A stretch of DNA of 64,000 nucleotides from assembly GCA_045634305.1 (NCBI GenBank), contig JAZQZZ010000048.1, positions 1 to 64,000 of the forward strand. The letters are read 5' to 3'. The DNA is from HGM04593 sp045634305 (GTDB taxonomy: Bacteria > Bacteroidota > Bacteroidia > Bacteroidales > Bacteroidaceae). A model generated the notes under the pieces. The model was given only the letters and a program-made list of their open reading frames with translations, was not told the origin of the DNA and did no database searches. Positions 55,704-62,811 of this stretch are shown piece after piece. Every line of letters starts with the position of its first letter. The first letter of the stretch is position 1. The position numbers were made by a program, and so were the translations under genes.

Positions 55704-56498
55704 ATGAAGACCGGGGTACTGCATATGCTGTTTGTGTTTCTGCTTGTCGGCAATGTGATGTCGGTGGCGCAGGAGAAGCGGCTTATGTCGCGCATGGAGC
55801 TCGATTCTCTCATGTCGCCACGTATTATGTCCGGTGGTGAAAAAATACTCCGTTTTGAGGCTTTGATCCAGGACTTTGGCGTAATATATGAGGATACCCC
55901 TCCGTTGACGGTGGAGTATAACTTTGTCAATGTAAGCAGCCAAACTGTTAAAATTACAAGGATAACTACCAACTGTGGATGCACGGTTGCCGAAATAGGA
56001 GACAGCCTGCTTTCTCCCGGTGAAAAGGGGGTAATAAGGATAAAGTTCACCCCTCGCAGTCGCTCGGGAACTGTCGACACCAATAGCTTTGTCTATACCT
56101 CGCTTTCGGGAAAGGAACCTGTGGCAAAACTCACTCTCTTGGGTAACGTGATTGACAATGACGAGTGGAACCACTTGCCTTGTAGAATGGGTTGTTTGAA
56201 ACTGAAACGTAAAGAGGTGGTTTTTGAACCTGTGAAGACGGGAACAGCCCAGCAGCAACGGATACCGTGCGCAAATGTAGGAACACACCCTTTGACACTC
56301 TCGTCGGAACTGCGTCCTCACTTTGTCTCTTTCAGGACTGAACCGCTTGAATTGGCACCTGGAGAAGAGGGTGATATTGTAATAACCATAAATGGCGATA
56401 TGTTGCCGCCAAATGCACCACGCAGTTTCAGTGTGGTTGTTGATGGAGTGGAAGGGCGCATATCGGACAGGACTATTAATGTGAAATTAGAAAAATGA
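55704..56498 (+). CDS. Exported DUF1573 protein, two domains
   Basis: A 264-residue protein with a signal peptide (about 1-22, no lipobox). A DUF1573 Ig-like domain (about 50-145) has the hallmark NCGCTVAEIGDSLLSPGEKG and an ASH/MSP-like strand pattern. A second, similar beta-sandwich (about 165-260) lacks the Cys-Gly-Cys. Function of the family is unknown; such proteins are common in Bacteroidota surface and periplasmic loci. It starts 9 bases after the protease and overlaps the next gene by 4. Confidence 0.82.
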   Translation: MKTGVLHMLFVFLLVGNVMSVAQEKRLMSRMELDSLMSPRIMSGGEKILRFEALIQDFGVIYEDTPPLTVEYNFVNVSSQTVKITRITTNCGCTVAEIGDSLLSPGEKGVIRIKFTPRSRSGTVDTNSFVYTSLSGKEPVAKLTLLGNVIDNDEWNHLPCRMGCLKLKRKEVVFEPVKTGTAQQQRIPCANVGTHPLTLSSELRPHFVSFRTEPLELAPGEEGDIVITINGDMLPPNAPRSFSVVVDGVEGRISDRTINVKLEK

Positions 56499-56983
56499 AT
56501 ATACTTATGAAGACATTCTTGAAGACAATAGCATTCATGCTTGTTCTTACCGGAGTTTTTGCTTGTTCTCCCGACGAGGATCTGACCCCGCAGTCGCTCG
56601 AGGTTACTCCAAACAACATTTCGGGTGTGTGGAAACTTGCCGATGTAAATGGCAAGGCCCTTCCCGAGGGAGTATACTGCTACATAGAGTTTGTACGTAG
56701 GGACAGGACATTTACCATGTACCAGAAGTTTGACAGCATGTATCCGCGCTGTCTCACCGGTTCGTTCGATATAACCAAGGATGAATATAAGGGATACATC
56801 CTTGACGGAAAGTATGACTATGGTGCAGGTGACTGGAACAATTCGTATATTGTGACTGACCTGTACGAAGAATCAATGCTGCTCACCATTGATGCCGAGA
56901 ATGGCGATGCCTGCAGATATGTACGTTGCACCGCGGTGCCTGAAGAGATTGTAGGTTGGTTCGAAGCAACCGATAGAAATTGA
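56495..56983 (+). CDS. Small lipocalin-like lipoprotein
   Basis: A 162-residue lipoprotein (C24, FACSPDED) whose mature part opens ISGVWKLADVNGKALPEG, the pattern of lipocalin-like proteins of Bacteroidota. It continues in alternating strands (YIEFVRRDRTFTMYQ). It may be a small beta-barrel binding a hydrophobic or peptide ligand. The ATG overlaps the DUF1573 stop by 4 bases; a second ATG at 56507 would also leave a functional signal peptide. Confidence 0.68.
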   Translation: MNILMKTFLKTIAFMLVLTGVFACSPDEDLTPQSLEVTPNNISGVWKLADVNGKALPEGVYCYIEFVRRDRTFTMYQKFDSMYPRCLTGSFDITKDEYKGYILDGKYDYGAGDWNNSYIVTDLYEESMLLTIDAENGDACRYVRCTAVPEEIVGWFEATDRN

Positions 56984-57005
56984 TGAAAGCAAATGTACCT
57001 GTATT

Positions 57006-58136
57006 ATGAAAAAGCTATTCTTCCTTCTGCAGTTGTGTCTTGTTCTCGCATGTTCAAAAAATGATAACGGCTGTACGATAAACGGCCGTTATGCTTCGGC
57101 ACCGGACGGTACGGTGCTCTATGTGACGCCAATTGACGATATCTTGTCTCCGATAGACTCGGCTGTGGTAAAGGATGGCAAATTCACTTTTGAACTTGAT
57201 GGTACGGTGCCGACCGTGCGTTTCATCTCAACACAGAAGGTGCTCGACGGAAACTTTCTTTGTATTGAATCCGGCGTGCTGAATGTCAATTTTACAGGTG
57301 ATGTGTTCGTTGTTGGAACACCTGCAAACGAGTCTATAGGGCGCTTTATGGCCGAGAGAAACAAAATTGTCAATCTGCGCCGAATGGGAGAGCCCGGTGC
57401 GCTGGAGGCTCTTTCTCTTGACGAAGCCATGTGTGACAGCATAAAGGACCTTATAGCCATTGCCGGTGATATCTTTGATTCTTATGCTGTAAAGGAAGTT
57501 AAAGAGAATATGGATTCACATGTCGGCTATTTCTTTCTTCTTCAATCGGTGGGAATAGTCTCTTCGGGAAAATTGTTGCCTCTCTTTGATAAAGTGCCCA
57601 CGGAGTATCGTGATAATTTGTATAACGTTATGCGTAGCAAGGTGGAGGGCGAGGTGCGTGATGCTGCAATGGCAAAGAAATATCTTGACGATATTGTCGT
57701 GAGTCTTGAAGCGACCGCGGTGGGCAAAAGATTCCAGAACTTCGAACTTGACAATGTGGATGGCGGAAAGGTGCTGCTCTCTGATGAGGTTTTTGCAAAC
57801 AAATATACCCTTGTGATTTTCTGGGCCACATGGCAAGATGCTATCCGTGAGCAACTTACTGTGCTTTCAAAGGCTTATGACAAGCATAAGATGGCCGGTT
57901 TGCAGGTCGTTGGCGTGTCGCTCGACGGCAGTGCAGATGATTGCAGGGCGCTTGTGGAAGAACTGAATATTGGATGGGTTCAATTATGCAACCCCTCTGG
58001 TGGCAGCGCTGAGGTGGCTGCTGCATATGGCATTACTGAATTGCCGACAGCCATACTTGTGAATAACAAAGGAACCATTATTGCCAGGATGCCGACAATG
58101 GACGATGTGTTGAAAAAGTTTGACGAACTCTTTTGA
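57006..58136 (+). CDS. TlpA-like thioredoxin-fold lipoprotein lacking the catalytic cysteines
   Basis: A 376-residue lipoprotein (C16, LACSKNDN) with a DUF4369-like N-terminal domain (about 20-115) and a helical middle. The C-terminal TlpA/AhpC thioredoxin domain (about 235-376) retains FWATW, the GVSLDGS segment and the cis-proline loop ELPTAIL. At the position of the WCxxC active site the sequence is WQDAI (276-280): both redox cysteines are replaced (Q277, I280). It therefore should not act as a disulfide reductase and may be a binding or scaffolding version. It is the last gene of the SusCD locus. Confidence 0.85.
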   Translation: MKKLFFLLQLCLVLACSKNDNGCTINGRYASAPDGTVLYVTPIDDILSPIDSAVVKDGKFTFELDGTVPTVRFISTQKVLDGNFLCIESGVLNVNFTGDVFVVGTPANESIGRFMAERNKIVNLRRMGEPGALEALSLDEAMCDSIKDLIAIAGDIFDSYAVKEVKENMDSHVGYFFLLQSVGIVSSGKLLPLFDKVPTEYRDNLYNVMRSKVEGEVRDAAMAKKYLDDIVVSLEATAVGKRFQNFELDNVDGGKVLLSDEVFANKYTLVIFWATWQDAIREQLTVLSKAYDKHKMAGLQVVGVSLDGSADDCRALVEELNIGWVQLCNPSGGSAEVAAAYGITELPTAILVNNKGTIIARMPTMDDVLKKFDELF

Positions 58137-58230
58137 CATTCTGTCATGCCAATAGCACACCCAAGAGATGAGCAATTGGTGCTGTATGCAAAAAAACTGC
58201 AAAAAAACGGTGAGTTTTAAACAAAATCGT

Positions 58231-58238
58231 TATCTTTG
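58231..58238 (+). promoter_or_regulatory. -7 element of rho
   Basis: TATCTTTG matches the consensus exactly, 123 bases before the rho ATG. A -33 TTTG is not obvious. The leader between is T-rich and has no recognisable riboswitch. Confidence 0.55.
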
Positions 58239-58360
58239 CATTATAAATAAAGCAGGACATTCTTTGTTTTGCAGTTTCAGTCAAACGAATATATCTTTTT
58301 TATATTTTCATTTTGTGGGCTTTCCCCTTTATTATGCGGGCAAGCATCATCATCTTATTT

Positions 58361-60355
58361 ATGTATCATATAGAACAATTAAGAAGCAAGGAGATTGCCG
58401 ATTTGCAATCAATTGCTCAGGATTTGGGAATTAAAGGAATCAAGTCTCTTGACAGGGATTCTTTGATTTATCGCATTCTTGATGGCCAGGCTATGCAGAA
58501 CAGCAAGAGCGGGGCTCCGGCTGTGGTAAAGGAAGAGAATAGAATGAATCGTCGCGAGCATCGTCGCAACCGCATACATTCCGATGTCCCAAGCAAGGTC
58601 TACACCGCAACAGGTGAAAATGCCGTTAAGGTTGAAAAGAATGAACCGAAGAAACAGAAACCCCAACAGGAGCCTGTGGCAACTTCTCCCGAAGAGAATA
58701 TTGCAGTTCCTGCAATAGAGGAGAAGGTTGTTGCATTGCAACAGCCACAAACTGTTGAGCCGCAGCAAGCAAGTGAGGAGACCGCGCCAAAACCAAAGAA
58801 ACGTGGTCGTAAATCAAAGAATAAGACCGTTGAACAACCTGCAGAGCAACCAGTTGAGCAAGTAGCCGTCGAGCCTGTGTCCGAAGAGGTTGCAACCACC
58901 GTTGAACCGGTAGCAGACACTGCAGCGAATAATGAAAAGGCACCCAAGAAACGTGGCCGTAAACCAAAGAACAAGGCTACCGAGCAACCTGCAGAACAGC
59001 CAACAGAACAAGTCGCTGACGAGCCTGCAAGTGTGCCTGTGGCTGAGGATGAGGGCGAGGCTTTCGTTGCTATCGAGGATTTGCCGAGCGACTCAAGAGA
59101 ATTGCCTGCTGAACTTGCCGGCAAGTTCGAGAAGAACAACAAGGAAAACAGAAAGAACGACAAGAGACATAATCAGAATAACGAGCGTCGTGAGCAGTCT
59201 CAGCCCGAGGAGCAGCCTGCCGTAAAACAGTATGATTTTGCCGATGTGTTACGCGTGGAGGGTGTTCTTGAGATTATGCCGGACAATTACGGTTTCTTGC
59301 GTTCATCCGATTATAACTATCTTGCATCGCCCGACGATGTATATGTATCACAGTCGCAGATTAAGCTCTATGGACTAAAGACCGGCGATGTTGTCGAGGG
59401 TATAATACGCCCTGCAGCTGCCGGCGAAAAATATTTCCCGCTTGTAAAGGTCAACCGCATCAATGGCTCATCGCCCGAACTCGTTCGCGACCGCGTCTCG
59501 TTCGAGAATCTCACTCCGTTGTTCCCCGATGAGAAATTTACACTCTGCACCGGCAGTTACGACAATCTGTCGGCACGTGTCGTGGATCTCTTCTCGCCAA
59601 TAGGCAAGGGACAGCGTGGCCTCATTGTGGCGCAGCCCAAGACCGGTAAGACAATGCTTTTGAAGGATATTGCCAATGCCATTGCAGCCAACCATCCCGA
59701 GGCTTATATGATTATGCTTCTCATTGACGAGCGCCCCGAGGAGGTTACCGACATGGCACGTTCTGTGAATGCCGAGGTCATCGCCTCTACATTCGACGAA
59801 CCTGCCGAGCGTCACGTGAAGATTGCCGGCATTGTGCTTGAGCGTGCAAAGAGAATGGTTGAGTGCGGACACGACGTTGTCATTTTCCTCGATTCAATCA
59901 CACGTCTTGCCCGTGCATACAATACTGTATCTCCCGCATCAGGCAAGGTGCTTTCGGGTGGTGTCGATGCCAATGCGTTGCACAAGCCCAAGCGTTTCTT
60001 CGGTGCGGCACGTAACATCGAGAACGGTGGTTCGCTCACCATCATTGCCACGGCCCTCATTGATACCGGTTCAAAGATGGACGAGGTTATCTTCGAGGAG
60101 TTCAAGGGTACAGGCAACATGGAGTTGCAGCTCGACCGCTCATTGGCGAACAAACGTATATTCCCCGCGGTGAACATCATCGCTTCGTCAACCCGCCGCG
60201 ATGACTTGCTGCTCGACCGCCAGACACTCGACCGCATGTGGATTCTGCGCAAGTATCTCTCTGATATGACCCCTATCGAGGCCATGGAATTTGTAAAGGA
60301 CAGACTCGAAAGGACAAAGGATAATGATGAGTTTCTTTTGAGTATGAACTCGTAA
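58361..60355 (+). CDS. rho: Transcription termination factor Rho with long disordered insertion
   Basis: A 664-residue Rho, against about 420 in E. coli. The N-terminal Rho-N helices (1-45) are followed by a low-complexity insertion of about 245 residues, rich in E, Q, P, K and N, before the RNA-binding cold-shock domain (about 290-370) and the hexameric RecA-like motor (Walker A near 424-432, AQPKTGKTM; Walker B LLIDERPEEV). The insertion holds two copies, spaced exactly 50 residues, of PKKRGRK...EQPAEQP (from 145 and 195). In B. thetaiotaomicron the equivalent region drives condensate formation. I start at the ATG at 58361 (MYHIEQL); an upstream ATG at 58313 adds 16 residues out of family character. 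Confidence 0.95.
   Translation: MYHIEQLRSKEIADLQSIAQDLGIKGIKSLDRDSLIYRILDGQAMQNSKSGAPAVVKEENRMNRREHRRNRIHSDVPSKVYTATGENAVKVEKNEPKKQKPQQEPVATSPEENIAVPAIEEKVVALQQPQTVEPQQASEETAPKPKKRGRKSKNKTVEQPAEQPVEQVAVEPVSEEVATTVEPVADTAANNEKAPKKRGRKPKNKATEQPAEQPTEQVADEPASVPVAEDEGEAFVAIEDLPSDSRELPAELAGKFEKNNKENRKNDKRHNQNNERREQSQPEEQPAVKQYDFADVLRVEGVLEIMPDNYGFLRSSDYNYLASPDDVYVSQSQIKLYGLKTGDVVEGIIRPAAAGEKYFPLVKVNRINGSSPELVRDRVSFENLTPLFPDEKFTLCTGSYDNLSARVVDLFSPIGKGQRGLIVAQPKTGKTMLLKDIANAIAANHPEAYMIMLLIDERPEEVTDMARSVNAEVIASTFDEPAERHVKIAGIVLERAKRMVECGHDVVIFLDSITRLARAYNTVSPASGKVLSGGVDANALHKPKRFFGAARNIENGGSLTIIATALIDTGSKMDEVIFEEFKGTGNMELQLDRSLANKRIFPAVNIIASSTRRDDLLLDRQTLDRMWILRKYLSDMTPIEAMEFVKDRLERTKDNDEFLLSMNS
58793..59022 (+). 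repeat. Tandem 150-base duplication within rho
   Basis: Two coding copies start at 58793 and 58943 and share the segment KKRGRK(S/P)KNK(T/A), then EQPAEQP and EQVA. The spacing of 150 bases is in frame, so copy number could change without breaking the gene. Confidence 0.7.
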
Positions 60356-60376
60356 TGAGATAATTAAAAACAAGAG

Positions 60377-60405
60377 GCCGGGTCAAAAGTTACTTTTGAT
60401 CCGGC
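60377..60405 (+). terminator. Hairpin between rho and the IS transposase gene
   Basis: GCCGGGTCAAAAG (60377-60389) pairs with CTTTTGATCCGGC (60393-60405; one G-U) around TTA and is followed by TTTGTCTTGTTG and further T-runs. It lies inside the proposed left IS end but works in the direction of rho transcription. Confidence 0.7.
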
Positions 60406-60468
60406 TTTGTCTTGTTGTCTCTTTTTATCTTTTTGGGTATAAAATCTTCAACTTGGCTTTTGAAGGTC

Positions 60469-62070
60469 TCATGCGACCATACAACAGTTCATATATCCTT
60501 CTTTAAAGCTGTTTTCAAGCATTTTCTTGCTCATATCCGCCTGTTTGCATGCAATATACTTCCTTAGATTGTGGGCTATGGCAACAAGTCCCCATTCAAC
60601 AGAGACCTTTTCTGTCGATTTCAGCCTGAAGCGCTTAAAACCGTGGTTGAACTTTATGTTTCCGAACACTGCTTCGGGTTCTATCGGTCTCCTGCTTCTG
60701 TGCTCCAATCCCTTTTCACTTGTCAGCAGTTCCCTTGCCTTTGTCCTATATGCATTGTTATTATGGTTAACCTCAATGATGCGCCTGCCTGTCTTTCCTT
60801 TGTAACACATTCCACGCAGCGGACATCTTGAGCAGTCCTTTGCCATATATACACTTTTGGTTGATATGTAACCCAGGTCGGATTTCTCTTTCTTATAATG
60901 GACTAAGTCAAGGTGTTGTCCCATCGGGCATACATAATAGTCCTGCTCCTTGTTGTAGTACATATTGCCCGACAGAAAGGGATTGTCTTTGTACATCCTT
61001 TTCATCTCTGCATGGAACATATTGTACTTCACGTATGGTGTCATTCCGCCACCGAACATGTATTCGTAGTTCTGTTCACTGCCATAACCCGAGTCTGCGA
61101 CTATATCCTTACTCTGCATGCCGTAGCGTTGCACAAAGGAATAAAGGTATGGGATAAGAGTACCCTGGTCATTGGGATGCCAGAAAATGCCGTAGTTGGT
61201 GATGAACTGATTCTCTGTGGATATCTGCACGTTGTACCCCGGTTTTGTCTGTCCGTTGTTCATCGCATCTTCCTTCATACGCATGAAGGTGGCATCGGGG
61301 TCGGTCTTGCTGTAGCTGTTGCGCTCGCCAAGGGTTTCGAGGTGGCGGTCGTATTCATCAAGCTTGGATTTACTCTCGCTTGCGGTCTTCTCTATCAGTC
61401 GGCGTCGTTTACCCTTGCTTATTCCCATCTCATCCATCTTGGAAAGAATCTTCTCTGAACGACGCTCGAACTCTTTCTGTGGCAACTCTTCGGGATATTC
61501 GGTGGATTCCTCTATGGCAAGTTCTTCTTCTGCAACAGAAAGGACTCCACGTACCTTGTCTATCAATTTTGCCTTGTTCTTCTCGACGCTGCCTTTCCAT
61601 ACAAAGGTGTACTTGTTGGCTACGGACTCTATCTTGGTGCCGTCAATATACTGTACGTTAAGGGAAACAAGACCTTCGTCATTCAAAAGTTCCACAACCT
61701 TGGTAAACACGCCCTCAAGGCGACCGCCGGAGAGTCTTTCGCTACGAAAGCGGTTGATTGTGCGAAAGTCGGGTCTGTTCATACCGCAGAGCCACATGAA
61801 ATGAATATTCTCACGCAGAAGCTTTTCCATCTGCCTGCCGGAATATACATTGCACAGGTAGGCATAAACAACTACCTTCAGAAGCATGCGTGGGTGATAA
61901 CTGCTGGTGCCGCCACTCTTGTAAGTCGCCTCGATATCGCTAATATCAAACTTGTCAAGAATATCGTTGACAATACGCACAGGATGCGACGAAGAAATTA
62001 ATTCGCCCAATGATGGAGGAAGAAGGAGCGAATCGTTTTGATTGTAGAATTTATGTATTACCTTTGCCAT
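60469..62070 (-). CDS. IS1182-family transposase
   Basis: A 533-residue DDE transposase that looks intact. The N-terminal DUF772-like helical domain (HPRMLLKVVVYAYLCNVYSG) is followed by the catalytic carboxylates: D143 (YIDGTKIES), D326 (VADSGYGSE) and the glutamate near 464-466 (IEPEAVFGNIKF). A CPMGQ...CSRCPLRGMC zinc-knuckle cluster (C381, C413, C416, C422) sits in between, as is usual for this family. I use the ATG at 62068-62070 (MAKVIHKFYNQ); the frame is open 69 bases further upstream without resemblance to the family. Confidence 0.93.
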   Translation of the reverse strand: MAKVIHKFYNQNDSLLLPPSLGELISSSHPVRIVNDILDKFDISDIEATYKSGGTSSYHPRMLLKVVVYAYLCNVYSGRQMEKLLRENIHFMWLCGMNRPDFRTINRFRSERLSGGRLEGVFTKVVELLNDEGLVSLNVQYIDGTKIESVANKYTFVWKGSVEKNKAKLIDKVRGVLSVAEEELAIEESTEYPEELPQKEFERRSEKILSKMDEMGISKGKRRRLIEKTASESKSKLDEYDRHLETLGERNSYSKTDPDATFMRMKEDAMNNGQTKPGYNVQISTENQFITNYGIFWHPNDQGTLIPYLYSFVQRYGMQSKDIVADSGYGSEQNYEYMFGGGMTPYVKYNMFHAEMKRMYKDNPFLSGNMYYNKEQDYYVCPMGQHLDLVHYKKEKSDLGYISTKSVYMAKDCSRCPLRGMCYKGKTGRRIIEVNHNNNAYRTKARELLTSEKGLEHRSRRPIEPEAVFGNIKFNHGFKRFRLKSTEKVSVEWGLVAIAHNLRKYIACKQADMSKKMLENSFKEGYMNCCMVA

Positions 62071-62138
62071 AGTTTTGTTGGGACTTATTGTTTTTGGATG
62101 TGGTAGTTTAAAGATAATAAAAAATTCCCAAACAAACA

Positions 62139-62173
62139 ATAGCTATTCTCTTGTTTTTCAAAAGAATAGCTAT
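62139..62173 (-). terminator. Hairpin upstream of the transposase gene inside the IS
   Basis: ATAGCTATTCT (62139-62149) pairs with AGAATAGCTAT (62163-62173). On the minus strand it is followed by TTGTTTGTTTGG and a T6 run. It sits between the right IS end and the transposase start, where it would block transcription entering from outside, a known way of keeping IS expression low. Confidence 0.65.
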
Positions 62174-62213
62174 CTTTTTTTACATTTGTCCTACTTCAGA
62201 GTAAAAATGCTTG

Positions 62214-62256
62214 TAAAATAAAAGAGGGCAACCCCATTTACTTTTGGGTCACCCTC
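62214..62256 (-). terminator. Terminator-like hairpin at the right IS end, downstream of the DUF3127 gene
   Basis: On the minus strand GAGGGTGACCC (62256-62246) pairs with GGGTTGCCCTC, apart from an internal mismatch, and a TTTTATTTT run follows (62223-62215). It overlaps the proposed right inverted repeat and would end transcripts of the DUF3127 gene. Confidence 0.65.
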
Positions 62257-62282
62257 TTGTTTTAATCAATCCCGGTCTTTTT

Positions 62283-62651
62283 TTAGAATGGCAAGTCATC
62301 GGGGTCATTTGCACCCTTGCTGAAGTCGGGGACCTCAACCTTTGGTGAATTGATAACCGGTGTCTCTGCTGGGGCCGGAGCGGCACCACGCTCTACTCGC
62401 CATGCGCGGATGTCGTTATACCAGCGGCCATTGTACTCGCGTGCGTTGATGTCGAACGAAACTGTGAGTTCGTCGCCAGCCTTGATGTTGAACTGTGATA
62501 TTTTGTCTGCACCGAATACGTTAAAACACAACTTCTTTGGGAACTGTTCGTGTGTCTCCAATACGTATTCCTGCATTTTCCACTCGTTTCCTGTCTTTGA
62601 TACGCCGCCTCTCTCGGGAAGCACTGCGATGATTTTTCCTGTAATCTCCAT
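62283..62651 (-). CDS. DUF3127 protein (OB-fold-like)
   Basis: A 122-residue protein conserved in Bacteroidota. It starts MEITGKIIAVLPERGGVSKTG and continues with the family signature QEYVLETHEQFPKKLCFNVFG, then DINAREYNGRWYNDIRAWRVE. The last 25 residues are proline/alanine-rich and end in DPDDLPF, an acidic tail like that of single-stranded DNA-binding proteins (SSB), which recruits partners. The fold pattern and the tail suggest single-stranded nucleic acid binding, though this is inference. The start is the ATG at 62649-62651; an upstream extension of 17 residues lacks family support. Divergent from dnaN. Confidence 0.85.
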   Translation of the reverse strand: MEITGKIIAVLPERGGVSKTGNEWKMQEYVLETHEQFPKKLCFNVFGADKISQFNIKAGDELTVSFDINAREYNGRWYNDIRAWRVERGAAPAPAETPVINSPKVEVPDFSKGANDPDDLPF

Positions 62652-62742
62652 AGTTTTCTTTAAATTGTGGGCGAAAATAGTTCTTTTATTCACGAAATGC
62701 AATTTTTTTGCCCCATTTTTATCACTTTCTATATATTTAGTT

Positions 62743-62750
62743 TATCTTTG
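62743..62750 (+). promoter_or_regulatory. -7 element of dnaN
   Basis: TATCTTTG is an exact match to the -7 consensus 62 bases before the dnaN ATG. The -33 region is not clear. Confidence 0.55.
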
Positions 62751-62763
62751 TAGGTACTACGCG

Positions 62764-62775
62764 CTCGCGCGCGAG
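62764..62775. repeat. GC-rich palindrome in the dnaN leader
   Basis: CTCGCGCGCGAG is a perfect 12-base palindrome just downstream of the expected transcription start, in otherwise AT-rich sequence. It is too short-looped for a stable hairpin and could be a protein-binding site. Confidence 0.45.
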
Positions 62776-62811
62776 ATTTTTGAATCGCAAATTAATTAAA
62801 ATTTTTATACT

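Larger units (their letters stand above)
60370..62260. mobile_element. IS1182-family insertion sequence
   Basis: About 1.9 kb with one transposase gene on the minus strand. The ends are imperfect inverted repeats: ACAAGAGG at 60370-60377 and its complement CCTCTTGT at 62253-62260, with CAAAAGT matching further in at both ends. TTAA occurs just outside each end (60363-60366; 62262-62265) and could be a target duplication, but being palindromic and AT-rich it may be chance. It separates rho from the DUF3127 gene. Exact ends are uncertain by a few bases. Confidence 0.75.

Noticed and set aside
55356..56321. A 321-codon open frame on the minus strand opposite the S8 protease and DUF1573 genes
   Set aside because: It covers two well-supported plus-strand genes, has no family resemblance, no promoter, and a composition typical of a reversed coding frame.
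58137..58230. Intrinsic terminator at the end of the SusCD locus
   Set aside because: Only a 5-pair hairpin (TGACA/TGTCA) and a weak interrupted stem are visible, neither followed by a U-run.
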